Source: Capra hircus
Taxonomy: Eukaryota > Chordata > Mammalia > Artiodactyla > Bovidae
NCBI RefSeq assembly: GCF_001704415.2
Contig: NC_030808.1
Location: 134,555,089 to 134,619,088 of the forward strand
Direction: 5' to 3'
Length of the DNA: 64,000 nt
Program-made: the position numbers and the translations under genes
Part shown: positions 21,786 through 31,699 of the stretch, piece by piece
Layout: each line of letters begins with the position of its first letter
Numbering within the stretch: the first letter of the stretch is position 1
Notes under the pieces: generated by a model
The model's input: the letters and a program-made list of their open reading frames with translations, nothing else
The model's database searches: none
Told to the model about the DNA's origin: nothing

Positions 21786-23138
21786 GGGCCAGTTTTCATT
21801 CCAATCCCAAAGAAAGGCAACGCCAAAGAACACTCAAACTACCACACAACTGCACTCATCTCACACGCTAGTAAAGTCATGCTCAAAATTCTCCAAGCCA
21901 GGCTTCAGCAATACAGAAACCGTGAACTTCCAGATGTTCAAGCGGGTTCTAGAAAAGGCAGAGTAACCAGAGATCAAATTGCCAACATCTGCTGGATCAT
22001 CAAAAAAGCAAGAGAGTTCCAGAAAAACATCTACTTCTGCTTTATTGACTATGCCAAACCCTTTGACTGTGTGGATCACAATAAACTGAGGAAAATTCTG
22101 AAAGAGATGGGCATACCAGACCACCTGACCTGCCTCTAGAGAAATCTGTATTCAGGTCAGGAAGCAACACTTAGAACTGGACATGGAACAACAGACTGGT
22201 TCCAAATAGGAAAAGGAGTACGTCAAGGCTGTATATTGTCACCCTGCTTATTTAACTTTTATGCAGAGTACATCATGAGAAACGCTGGACTGGAAGAAGC
22301 ACAAGCCGGAATCAAGATTGCCGGGAGAAATATCAATGACCTCAGATATGCAGATGACACCACCCTTATGGCAGAAAGTGAAGAGGAGCTAAAAAGCCTC
22401 TTGATGAAAGTGAAAGAGGAGAGTGAAAAAGTTGGCTTAAAGCTCAACATTCAGAAAACGAAGATCATGGCATCTGGTCCCATCACTTCATGGCAGACAG
22501 ATGGGGAAACAGTGGAAACAGTGACAGACTTTATTTTTGGGGGCTCCAAAATCTCTGCAGATGGTGATTGCAGCCATGAAATTAAAAGATGCTTACTCCT
22601 TGGAAGGAAAGTTATGACCAACCTAGACAGCATATTCAAAAGCAGAGACATTACTTTGCCAACAAAGGTCTGTCTAGTCAAGGCTATGGTTTTTCCAGTG
22701 GTCATGTATGAATGTGAGAGTTGGACAATAAAGAAAGCTGAGCGCCGAAGAATTGATGCTTTTGAACTGTGGTGTTGGAGAAGACTCTTGAGAGTCCCTT
22801 GGACTGCAAGGAGATCCAACCAGTCCATCCTAAAGGAGATCAGTCCTGGGCGTCCATTGGAAGGACTGATGTTGAAGCTGAAACTCCAATACTTTGGCTA
22901 CCTGATGCGGATAGGTGACTCATTGGAAAAGACCCTGATGCTGGGAAAGATTGAGGGCAGGAGAAGGGGACAACAGAGGATGAGATGGTTGGATGGCATC
23001 ATTGACTCGATGCACATAGGTTTGGGTGGACTCTGGGAGCTGGTGATGGACAGAGAGGCCTGGCGTGCTGCGGTTCGTGGGGTCGCAAAGAGTCGGACAT
23101 GACTGAGCAACTGAACTGAACTGAACTGAGCTATACTG
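21786..23138 (+). mobile_element. BovB LINE, plus strand, best-preserved copy
   Basis: 5'-truncated copy that starts inside the reverse-transcriptase ORF (cagttttcattccaatccc) and ends with 'gactgagcaactgaactgaa' plus CTGAA units. The string atggata at 21779-21785 and 23139-23145 fits a 7-base target-site duplication. An AT-rich repeat begins right at its 3' end. Confidence 0.93.
21792..23102 (+). pseudogene. BovB reverse transcriptase ORF, one internal stop
   Basis: Retrotransposon reverse transcriptase of the RTE clade, which copies BovB RNA at the target site. One frame runs through the whole stretch and is broken only by a TAG at 22137-22139, where other BovB copies read Leu. Visible RT motifs are FIDYAKPFD (22041-22067; the other copies have Ala where this has Pro), GVRQGC (22215-22232) and the catalytic YADD (22347-22358). 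The C-terminal part, rich in R and K, ends in GVAKSRT at the stop. The 5' truncation removes the endonuclease and the protein start, so it cannot be functional. Frames annotated as 86 and 288 residues are the two halves of this one ORF. Confidence 0.92.
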
Positions 23139-23309
23139 ATGGATATCCCATATACATAGGATATGATATATCCTATCTATATATGTGTGTGTGGTATAGC
23201 CCACATATGTGTGTGGGTATCCCACATATATAGTATATGATATATCCCATATATATATACATGGTATATGTATACTTATATATCTATATATAAAATCATA
23301 TATATAGTC
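23139..23309. repeat. AT-rich degenerate satellite next to BovB tail
   Basis: Alternating TA/TG text built from degenerate units of about 30-35 bases such as 'ggtatcccacatatatagta' and 'gatatatccc'. It starts at the BovB 3' end. Confidence 0.8.
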
Positions 23310-23860
23310 CCACCCTTAGATGGAAGAGGGGAGAGGGGAGAAAGTAACAGAGCAAAGATATTAGCGTGTTTACAAAAGAGGAAAAAGTAAGTGGGAGATG
23401 AACAAACTAAAAGCCAAGTGCCAGTCCGGAGAGACCTGCCCACCAGAAGCCTCCTGGTTTCTCAGAACATGGGCACTGCAAGAGGGACTGGAGTGGAAAG
23501 CAGGGAACCAGCAGTGAGACCCTGCCTCCCTCCCCACTAGCAGCAAGCTAGCTTCTCTCTCACCCAGAGGAAACTGGAAAGTTACACCCTGGGGACTCCA
23601 GATTCAGGGGGCACCAGGGCCTGACAGGGGACAAAGGGCGATCCAGCACCTACATGGGGCACTGGATGAGAGTCCAAGTGTGAAGGAGGAGCCCACAACC
23701 CCTTTCCCCTAGATCCCCAACCACTGCTGCCAAAGGCAGATTATATCGTTCTCAGAAGGGACTAAAAAGCCTTCGAGGAAAGACCCACAGAAACTGACTC
23801 CTGAGGCTCCCCCAACAAACCCTTGAATCCCCCATAACTCTCCAATGATGCAAAGCTCTA
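23310..23860. other. Unassigned stretch
   Basis: Not recognised. Its style ('gaaccagcagtgagaccctg') could be the 5' UTR of an old LINE, but I cannot support that. Confidence 0.3.
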
Positions 23861-23861
23861 G

Positions 23862-23997
23862 CTAAGCGCACAGTGAGAAGCTTGTGCACCACAGCAAAGA
23901 GTAGGTCCCGCTTGCTGCAGTGAGAGAAAGCTCTCGCTCAGCAGTGAAGACACAGTGCTGACAAAAATTAATTAATGAATTAAATTAAAAAAAAGAA
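23862..23997 (+). mobile_element. CHR SINE 3' part
   Basis: The sequence 'cagtgagaagcttgtgcacc', 'gagtaggtcccgcttgc', 'gagagaaagctctcgc' and the aattaattaatgaatt tail match the 3' half of CHR. The tRNA-like head is missing. Confidence 0.75.
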
Positions 23998-24059
23998 GCA
24001 GAGTAAAGCAGACAACAGATGAGACACAGAGGAGAAGAAAACGTCAATAAAAATGATAA

Positions 24060-24600
24060 AGTGAAAGTGATGAGAAAATGGCTTCTGCTAAACTGGATCA
24101 GAGTATTTTTTAAAGACAGAGAAGAAAAATCTTAGAAATTAAAACAGTGATTCTAAATAAAACCAGGCAAGATTTAATAGGAAGATTTGGAGATGAGAAA
24201 ATCATCCAGAGAGACTAAAGCAAAAGGACAGGAGAGAAAAAGACGAGAAAATTTGGAGGCTCAGTCAGAGACCAGTGAGCAAAGGAAGTAGAGAGGAAAT
24301 GGAGAGAAGGAAATGATGTGTAAAAATATCGCAGGAGAATTTCCTTGAGTGGAAGGATGAGTGTTAAGTGCTGTCCAGTACCCGGTGCTGTAAATGAGGA
24401 CAGACTCACAGCAAGACAAGCGGGGGCGAGATTTCAGAATATGGGGCACAGAGAAGATTCTCAAGGCTTTCTGCAGGAAGAAAACAGGTCAACTACAAAC
24501 AAACAAGAGTCAGAAATGGAGAAGGGCTTCAGGAAGAGCCAGGTTTGATCAGTGGAGGAGGGCAAACTCAGGAATTCATTTTTTAAACAGGTTGAAATTG
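24060..24600 (+). mobile_element. Old L1 internal/3' fragment
   Basis: From about 24400 the text 'agatttcagaatatggggc', 'gaagattctcaaggctttc', 'agaaaacaggtcaactac', 'agagtcagaaatgg' follows an old L1 segment. The earlier part (24060-24400) is A-rich and probably the same element. Confidence 0.5.
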
Positions 24601-24630
24601 AGATGCTTCTTCAGATGTTGCGTAGTGCAA

Positions 24631-24668
24631 CTTTTTTCTTTTCTTTCTTTTCTTTTCTTTTTTTTTTT
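24631..24668. repeat. Pyrimidine tract (TTTTC)n
   Basis: TTTTC/TTTCT units ending in a run of Ts. Simple sequence. Confidence 0.9.
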
Positions 24669-24744
24669 GGTAGGATATCTTCCCATAACCCTTATAACAA
24701 CCTATTACATATCTTGTCTCTATGCCATACTTGTCTCTATGCCT

Positions 24745-24870
24745 AGGTATACACACATCTACAAAATGTATATACATGTATATATACACACATATCTACA
24801 TGTATACATACATGCACAAATATCCTTATGTAGACACACACATACACAAGCATATCCACATGTGTGAACA
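24745..24870. repeat. (TACA/TATA)-rich simple repeat
   Basis: Interrupted ACAC, ATAC and TATACATG units. Frames here are repeat artefacts (runs of I, Y, H, T). Confidence 0.8.
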
Positions 24871-25180
24871 AGTGACAGCAGAGGAATATGCCTTCAGACC
24901 TCTGACTGTAGTGTTTGCACTGAGGCCAGGCTTCCCCAGTTGCTGAACTATCAAGGCAGGGACATTGAGGCAGACCTATTCTTAGGACTCCGTACTCCAG
25001 GAACTTGGGACTTTGACTCAAGGACACCCATCTGAGTTGCCAAAACTTTCTTAAAAATGCACCTTACCAGTCTCCTTCAGTAAACTCCCCAATTTTCACT
25101 CACAGGAGCTTTTCCCAATAAACTTGAAGTCTAATACTGTTTTGGGGACTAACTCTTGAAGGACCCAAACAAAGCATACA
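24871..25180. other. Unique stretch, nothing assigned
   Basis: No gene or repeat recognised. Confidence 0.4.
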
Positions 25181-25192
25181 GATAACATATAA

Positions 25193-25418
25193 GCATGAAA
25201 GTGAAAAGTGAAAGTGAAGTCGCTTAGTCATGTCCGACTCTTTGTGACCCTGCGGACTGTAGCCTACCAGGCTCCTCCCTCCATGGAATTCTCCAGGCAA
25301 GAATACTGGAGTGGGTTGCCATTTCCTTCTCCAGGGGATCTTCCCAACCCAGGGATTGACCCCGGGTCTCCCACATTGGAGCCAGACGCTTTAACCTCTG
25401 AGCCACCAGGGAAGCCCA
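25193..25418 (-). mobile_element. Bov-tA SINE, antisense
   Basis: It runs from 'gcatgaaagtgaaaagtgaa' through 'ccaggctcctccctccatgg' and the Bov-A body to the reversed tRNA head 'cctctgagccaccagggaag'. The string ataacatataa occurs at 25182-25192 and 25429-25439, a likely target duplication, though ten extra bases lie before the second copy. Confidence 0.93.
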
Positions 25419-25439
25419 ACCTGGTTATATAACATATAA

Positions 25440-25487
25440 ACATATATATATATATAAACATATATATATATATATATATATATATGC
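25440..25487. repeat. (TA)n microsatellite
   Basis: Two TA runs joined by 'aaaca', the second of about 10 units. It lies directly after the SINE flank. Confidence 0.9.
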
Positions 25488-25499
25488 TTATAAGTTGTT

Positions 25500-26270
25500 T
25501 CCCCTAAATGCTGTAAATGCTTTTCTTCATCTTGCCTTTCTTATTTATCAATGTCTAATGAAAATTCATCATGGCATTTCTCTATTTCATTCTTTTAAAT
25601 GGCTGCACAGCTTTCTTAGATATGGATGTACTTACTCAACCTACAAATAGGCATTCATTTTGATTCCATCGACTATGGAATAACTATGGATAAGTGCTAC
25701 AATAGTTATCATCATCTTGTGCAGATATTTGAAGACAGATGATAAAGAATAATTGGCAGTCAAAATATATTTATACACATATAATTTATATAAGTCATAA
25801 TATATCAAATTGCTAATTTTATATAATAATTTTAATTGATGCTGACAGATTGATCTTTTAGAAAGGGTATAAAATGAACATTTCTACTAATGATGTATGT
25901 GAATACTCTTTCTCTTCATGTCCACAAGCAGTAGCTATTAACGGTAATTTTCATTTTTATTTTTGGGCTGATTTAACTACCTTGCTAACTACTAGTGATT
26001 TTTCATATCTTTTGACTCTTTTGAATTGCTCTTGAATAAATTGCTAATATTTCTGTTCGATCATTTATCTTTTTCTTGGCAGTTTGTAAAAACTCTTTTC
26101 TCCCTTCGTTCTGGTTTATAAACCAGGACAAATCTATCTGTTGTCTTTGTGTTATCGTTTGCTACGCAAAGTTGTAATCAAGTCAAATATGTTCATCTTT
26201 TCTTTCATAACTTCTGGGTTTCTTGCATTTGATAAAGCTTTCCCCTACCCAAACTCCTCATGGTCCAAGA
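25500..26270 (-). mobile_element. Old L1 3' region, antisense, decayed
   Basis: Text such as 'ggcatttctctatttcattc', 'ttttaaatggctgcacagc', 'agtgatttttcatatctttt' and 'gtttcttgcatttgataaag' is that of old L1 ORF2/3' UTR in reverse. It is disordered and diverged. Confidence 0.5.
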
Positions 26271-26274
26271 AGGC

Positions 26275-27420
26275 TGCTAGAGCTCCAGCCATCTTATCCA
26301 TGGTACAGGCTGCAGTATGGAAAAAGAGACCAGAAGGGCATTCCATCTCTCTTTGAAAGAAATTTTCCAGAAATTTCTAGACCATAATTTCACTTACATG
26401 TTATTGCCATAACTAGTGATATAGCCATAGCTAGCTTCAAGGGGAGTGTTGTCACAGTCATCTTTGAGAAATGCAATTTGGCACACCCACACTTAGAAGC
26501 AAGGGTGCCCTTTTTTCATGGCATTCAATAGACAAGCAGAGACCACACACTGCTAAGAGTAGCCTAGAGCCTAGAAACCTGTTTCTTAGGAGAGAGAGAG
26601 CGCGCCTCTCTTTTGGCTCCACAGGTACCATGCGTAACACAGTCAGCCTACTGAGTCAGGAAGGTCTCAGCTCTGAGGCTTGTGCAAGCATAACCCCAGG
26701 GTGGCCACAGGCTCCAGAAGTGACACCTCTGCCCCAGGGCCCTCGCCCCTCAGTGCCCTCCCCAGGGGGCGGTCAGAGGTTTGCGGCTGCGTGAGGAATA
26801 AGCAAGTTTGCTGGCATGAAGGACTGATGGCTTCTGAACTCTGGGAAATACCACTAGGCATTTCCAGACAGACAGGGGCCTCAGAGAATTACTTATGATT
26901 CATGCCAATCTGTGGGGTGTGTCTGTGCCAGAGAGAAAAACATGACACTGGAAATACTTTCTCATTCCCTTACTCAGTCCCTCACAAGCCCAGAGAGGGC
27001 CAGCCATATCCACCCAGATATTTCTTACAGGTTTTCTCCCTACAGTTATGCTCTCAATTGAGAAAGCATCAGTGGAAGAGGTAGGTCAACGCAGGAACAA
27101 CTGGCCAAGAAGAAGAAAGGCGAAGAGGTTTCTGTTTGGAAGAAGCTGGGAGGCAAGAGACCCAGCACACAGGGCTGTGGGTGATTAAAATCCCAGGAGG
27201 GCAGCATGCAAAGGCTGGTTCCACCAGGCCCCAGTGGGTACTTTTCTCCGAGTCCCTCTACCTCGCTGAGCCTCAGCCTCCTCATCTAGAAAGTGGGCGT
27301 GGTAATCCTGGGTCGGCCGCCTTGCCAGCATTGAGAAAGGGGCTGATTGTACAGTCCAGCGTGCTCTGCTACAGTTCTTTTGTTTTTTGAAATATCTTTA
27401 ATGATATAAGTATTACTGTT
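26275..27420. other. Unique stretch with a CTCF-like site
   Basis: No gene recognised. GC-rich in 26640-26800, where a CTCF-like core lies (separate entry). Frames up to 107 residues have no known domain. Confidence 0.4.
26759..26772 (+). promoter_or_regulatory. CTCF-like core motif, plus orientation
   Basis: tccccagggggcgg matches the CTCF core CCACCAGGGGGCGC at 11 of 14 positions, with the central AGGGGGCG intact. This is motif evidence only; many such strings are unbound. Confidence 0.35.
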
Positions 27421-27424
27421 AACC

Positions 27425-27446
27425 AAAAAAAAAAAAAAAAAAAAAA
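27425..27446. repeat. A(22) tract
   Basis: Twenty-two uninterrupted As inside A-rich text (27366-27520) that resembles an old LINE segment. It is not clearly the tail of a retrocopy. Confidence 0.8.
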
Positions 27447-27534
27447 GCACAGACAAACAAAAAGAAGGCCATAAAAGAGGGAAAATAAAAGAGAACGCAA
27501 TTAACATCTTGACATATGCACTTATAGCTTCCAT

Positions 27535-27986
27535 TTGTTGTTCAGTTGCTAAATCATGTCCAACTCTTTGTGACCCCATGGACTGCAGCACACCAGACTC
27601 CTCTGTCCTCTACTATGTCCCAGAGTTTGTTCAAATTCATGACCGTCAAGTCAGTGATTCTATCTAACCATTACATGCTCTGCCACCCCCTTCTCCTTTT
27701 GCCTTCAATCTTTCCCAGCATCAGGGTCTTTTCCAATGAGTCAGCTCTTGGCATCACATGGCCAAAGAATCAGAGGTTCAGCATCAGTCCTTCCAACGAA
27801 TATTCAGCGTTGATTTCTTTTAAGATTGACTGGTTTGATCTCCTTGCAGTCCAAGGGACTGTCAAGAGTCTTCCTCAACACCACAATTCAAAAGCATCGA
27901 TTCTTCAGCGCTCAGCCTTCTTTATGGTCCAACTCTCATATACTGGAAAAACCATACATGACTACTGGAAAAACCATAATTCTGAC
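27535..27986 (-). mobile_element. BovB LINE, older tail type, minus strand
   Basis: It begins with the 'ttgttgttcagttgctaa' tail, unlike the cagttcagtt tail of most copies here, and covers the C-terminal RT codons in reverse. Inside it, 'actggaaaaaccata' is duplicated in tandem (near 27940-27978). Flanking tatagcttccat (27523-27534) and tatagtttcccat (27987-27999) may be a decayed target duplication. Confidence 0.88.
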
Positions 27987-28035
27987 TATAGTTTCCCATC
28001 CTGGATATATTTTTAATAGGACCATACTTTATACG

Positions 28036-28160
28036 TAAAGTGAAATCGCTCCGACGCGTCTGACTCTTTGCGACCCCACGGACTGTAGCCTACGAGGTTC
28101 CTCCACCCGTGGAATTTTCCAGGCAAGAGTACTGGAGTGGGTTGCCGTTTCCTTCTTCAT
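28036..28160 (-). mobile_element. Bov-A/Bov-tA fragment, antisense
   Basis: 'gtaaagtgaaatcgctcc', 'tgactctttgcgacccc' and 'aggcaagagtactggagtgg' are the 3' half of Bov-tA in reverse. The tRNA head is absent; the copy stops at 'ccgtttccttcttc'. Confidence 0.85.
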
Positions 28161-28438
28161 ACTTCATACTTTATATATGGTTCTGTAATCTATTTTTCAC
28201 TCAACAATATATCATGAGTTTTTTCTCTGTTGACAAGCAAACTTCATGAGATATTTCAATACTTGTATGATATTCTGCCATTGCTGTATTCAGTTCTGAA
28301 CCTGTGATCACTATTACTGATCCTTCCTTTCCCACATGGCCCAAATTCCAAAATGTTACTAATTCTATCTTTATTTAAAATCCTACTATTTTGTTCACCA
28401 CGGATTGATTTTTATTTTTTAAAAATATTGCATTACAG
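28161..28438. other. AT-rich stretch, old LINE-like, unassigned
   Basis: 'ggttctgtaatctatttttcactcaac' style text suggests decayed antisense L1 but is not specific enough to name. Confidence 0.3.
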
Positions 28439-28451
28439 TATTATTCATTTT

Positions 28452-28662
28452 ATTTACTTTTGGCTGCAACGCATCTTCATTGCTGTATGCAAGCGTCTCA
28501 ATGTGGTGACTTCTCTTGTTGCAGAGTGTGGGCTCAGTAGTTGCAGTTCATGGGCTTAGCTGCTCTGCAACACGTGGTATCTTCCTGGACCAGGGATCAA
28601 ACCCATGTCCCCCGCACTGGCAATCAGATTCCTACCACTGGACTACAAGGGAAGTCCCCCAA
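28452..28662 (-). mobile_element. CHR SINE, antisense
   Basis: Reverse CHR: 'tatttacttttggctgcaac', 'acttctcttgttgcagagtg', 'cctggaccagggatcaaacc', 'ccactggactacaagggaag'. Flanks tattattcatttt (28439-28451) and tattatccatttt (28663-28675) agree at 12 of 13 bases and mark the target duplication. Confidence 0.92.
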
Positions 28663-28734
28663 TATTATCCATTTTGATTATGGCAGCTTCCCCTAAGATT
28701 ATTTTCAATGTTTCCAGTTCCTCCATCTATTTCC

Positions 28735-28805
28735 AGCATCCAGCACAGTGCAGGACGCATTGTAGTGCTCAACAAATATTGAAAGAATGAGTGAGTGGAT
28801 GAATG
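28735..28805 (+). mobile_element. L2 3' terminus fragment
   Basis: 'ccagcacagtgcaggacgca' followed by 'gtgctcaacaaatattgaaa' and gaatgagtgagtggatgaat is the L2 end. Confidence 0.6.
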
Positions 28806-29770
28806 AATTGCTGACAAAAGGAAACTCTACAGGCAGCTGTGAGTCTCCCTCACACAGGAGGAACCAGGAGCTCGCTGACACCAGGATGAAGGCCTGCTGG
28901 CCCTTCCCCCAAGGCGCTGGAACTGTGCTCTGCCCCCGGTGTGGAGCTATCTCTCCAGAGCAACAAGGGATTTTCCCAGCCCTAACCAACGTGTGGAGTT
29001 TTAAACTAACAAAACCAGAGCTCAGAGAGGAAATTCTAAGAATGTGAAGTAAGTCAGAAGAGCAAAGGTGCGTGTTTATTTTCCATCGACTGCTTGGGCC
29101 TCTGCCTCCCTTCCCCCACTGCAAAGACTGGGGAAGGGGTCCGGATTCGGATGTCAGCATAACAAAGCTAAAGGAAACCCATCTTCCTGTGTTTGCCAAG
29201 GAACAATGCTGGAGAGGCCATTCCAAGGCCTGCACTTTTCCTCTGTACAGAAGAATTTAGGTCCTGGAGGATTCCTGAGAGGGAGGCTCAGGAATTTCTG
29301 GATAGATGTTCCTGTTCCCTCACTCAGGGGCATTGGGGATGCACTGGCTATGATCCCAGTTGGCCTTTGGTACTCAGCTCCATTCTGACCCACACTAGGT
29401 GGGGATCTAACCCACCCCTAGTTTGGGGCCTTGGGCCCACCCTGCAGCCAATCAGCTCAAGTCTGGTCATTGGCCTCTTTAGTCTCTATCTCCCAGCATT
29501 GCTTTCTGTTCTCTCCCCCTTCAGCTCTTATCTGGCTCTTATCACTCCTTTTCTGGACTACTGCCCAAAGGCAGCCTTCCTGGCCCTGACCCTCCTATTC
29601 TCACGCACAGGCCATGTTCCCACAACACACCTCCAGGCGAGGCCCTTCTCTGCTCCCAGTCCTCTGCACCCACAGCACCAGGTGCCTTAGATGTTTCCAA
29701 GGAGCTTTGTGAGGACCAACCACACCGGGCTCATCTCCCAGTGAATCAGGCAGGGCACTGAAAACCAACC
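28806..29770. other. Unique stretch, no assigned gene
   Basis: Contains frames of 176 (minus, 28705-29235) and 165 residues (plus, 29193-29690), the first overlapping an L2 end. Neither shows a known domain or signal peptide. No gene is called. Confidence 0.4.
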
Positions 29771-29774
29771 AGTA

Positions 29775-29905
29775 TTAACTGAGTACCTACTAGGTACTAG
29801 GTGCCATCTAGACCCTTTGTGGGCTTTATCTCACACTACTCCAAAGCATCATGTTGAATCCTCACAGGCCCACTACTGTGGCTTCTGTAAAACGGGGGCT
29901 CCATA
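29775..29905 (-). mobile_element. MIR-type SINE, antisense
   Basis: 'ctgagtacctactaggtact', 'gttgaatcctcacaggcc' and 'gcttctgtaaaacggggg' follow the 3' half of a MIR-family element in reverse. Confidence 0.5.
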
Positions 29906-30031
29906 AACCAACCAATGTCATGGGTTCAACTGAGGTGGAACCCGGATCCTTGTTGTGACTCAGCTGGTGGTCTGGCAGCCACTGATGGGTAGGCAGGCTC
30001 AGGGGGCTGTTTGGATCACATGCTTTTCCTT

Positions 30032-30238
30032 CAGGGGTTTCCCCGGTGGCTCAGAGGTGAAGAATCCACCTGCAATGCAAGAGATGCAGGTTTGATGCCT
30101 GGATCTGGAAGATTCCCTGGAGGACATGGTAACCCACTCCAGTATTTTTGCTGGGAGAATCCCATGGACAGAGGAGTCAGGTGGGCTGTGGTCCATGGGG
30201 TCACAAAGAGTCAGACGTGACTGAAGCAACTAAGCAGG
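30032..30238 (+). mobile_element. Bov-tA SINE, full length
   Basis: Head 'ggtttccccggtggctcag', B-box region 'ggtttgatgcc' (one base off consensus), Bov-A body and 'gactgaagcaactaagc' end. Flanks catgcttttcctt (30019-30031) and catgctcttcctt (30239-30251) differ at one base and give the target duplication. Confidence 0.95.
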
Positions 30239-30289
30239 CATGCTCTTCCTTAAACCCTCTGAACACAAGGCTCCCCCTTTCACCCATCT

Positions 30290-30546
30290 TTTGGGCTAAC
30301 TCCTATTGGCCTCTCAGGTCACTTGGCAGCTTCCTCCTGGAAGCCTTCCAAGATTTCCCAATCTGGGTTATTCTTTTATGTTTCCCAACACCCTTGGCTT
30401 CGTCCCTCTCTGGGTGTTTCAGCAACTGTCTCTAGAATCTGAATGTCAGCTCCTAAAGGACAGGAGGTGCCTTGTTCACCTTTGTGCCCCCAGAATTTAG
30501 CTCAGGGACTGTCACAGCTCAGTAAATATTTGGTGAATGAATTAAA
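30290..30546 (+). mobile_element. L2 LINE 3' end
   Basis: 'cttcctcctggaagccttcc', 'tcagctcctaaaggacagg', 'gtgcccccagaatttagc', then 'gctcagtaaatatttggtga'. It is collinear with the L2 3' terminus in sense. Confidence 0.75.
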
Positions 30547-30548
30547 TA

Positions 30549-31006
30549 CGTCAGTTCAGTTCAGTCGCTCAGTCATGTTCGACTCTTTGCGACTCCATGA
30601 ACCACAGCATGCCAGGCCTCCCTGTCCATCACCAACTCCCAGAGTTCACCCAAACCCATGTCCATCGAGCTGGTAATGCCATCCAAACATCTCATCCTCT
30701 GTTGTCCTTTTCTCCTCCTGCCCTCAATCTTTCCCAGCATCAGGGTCTTTTCCAATGAGTCAGCTCTTCGCATCAGGTGGCCAAAGTATTGGAGTTTCAG
30801 CTTCAACATCAGTCTTTCCAATGAACACCCAGGACTGATCTCCTTTAGGATGGACTGGATGGATTTCCTTGCCGTCCAAGGGATTCTCAAGAGTCTTCTC
30901 CACCACCACAGTTCAAAAGCATCAATTCTTTGGTGCTCAGCTTTCTTCATAGTCCACCTCTTCCTTTATAGTCCAACATGACCACTGAAAAATAGCCTTG
31001 ACTCTT
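30549..31006 (-). mobile_element. BovB LINE, 5'-truncated, minus strand
   Basis: Tail 'cagttcagttcagtcgctc' then reverse RT C-terminus; a 125-residue minus frame (30573-30950) is its open remnant, ending in the BovB-typical GVAKSRT. A small duplication of 'tatagtccaac' type text occurs near 30950-30976. Confidence 0.92.
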
Positions 31007-31009
31007 GGA

Positions 31010-31319
31010 TATTTAGTCCCTCCCTGGCTTGTCAAAGAGCACCTGATCCCAAACTGGATCTTCTGCTTTTCCCTTCCCCTCTTCAAGCCTTACCAGCCAC
31101 AGTATGCCCTAAAGTTGGCAAATCTAGGGTCTGAACCCTGTCCCTTGAGGCTGGTGGATTCCATCTTCCCTTCCACCCCTTCCCCTGCCTTCTCCATGCC
31201 ACAGTGGACTACATCGGGTTTCCCTTCTTTTCTAAACCACATCTGGTCTCGAAGCACGCTACCCTGGGACTGGTGTTGAGTCCCCGCTGGTCTGGCAGCC
31301 ATCAGTACCCTATCCTCCA
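31010..31319. other. Unique flank of the CpG island
   Basis: No repeat or gene recognised. C-rich text leads into the CpG island. Confidence 0.4.
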
Positions 31320-31692
31320 GCCGGACGTGCTACAGGTTCTGGGGGGTGGCAGAGAGGGGCCCCTCCCCCGGAGCCGCTGCCAGGCGTTCTCCAACGGGAG
31401 GGGACCGAACTTCTGCGTTCAGGGCGCGCAGTGTACAGCCTGTTCACATTCCTGCGCAGACCGGAATGCGGACGCGGGACAAGCCAAGGGCCGCATTCCT
31501 CGGGTTGGGCGGGAGCACGGCCCGGGCCCCGCCCCACCAGCCCCGGCCCCGCCCCCAGGCCCTGCCTGCTGGACCCTGGACCACAGCCTGAGAGGGCGTC
31601 CCCTGGCGGTGCCGGCGGCCAGAGGCGGGACCCGCGGCTCTGCCGTCTATTCCCCGCCTCCTCCCGGGTTCGCTGGGCCTGAACCCAGCCCG
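31320..31692. promoter_or_regulatory. CpG island, candidate promoter
   Basis: I count about 35 CpG pairs in roughly 370 bases of very GC-rich DNA, in contrast to the CpG-poor rest of the window. GC boxes (ccccgcccc) lie near 31528 and 31547. Just beyond the island are an ETS-type site (cttccggaa, 31743-31751) and an inverted CCAAT box (attgg, 31776-31780), an arrangement usual at mammalian TATA-less promoters. No downstream exon was recognised on either strand, so the direction and the gene are unknown. A frame of 167 residues through the island (31204-31707) is probably a by-product of GC richness. Confidence 0.7.
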
Positions 31693-31699
31693 CCCTTTG

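Noticed and set aside
27366..27520. A(22) tract as the poly(A) tail of a processed pseudogene
   Set aside because: No mRNA-like sequence lies upstream on either strand and the surroundings look like old LINE text.
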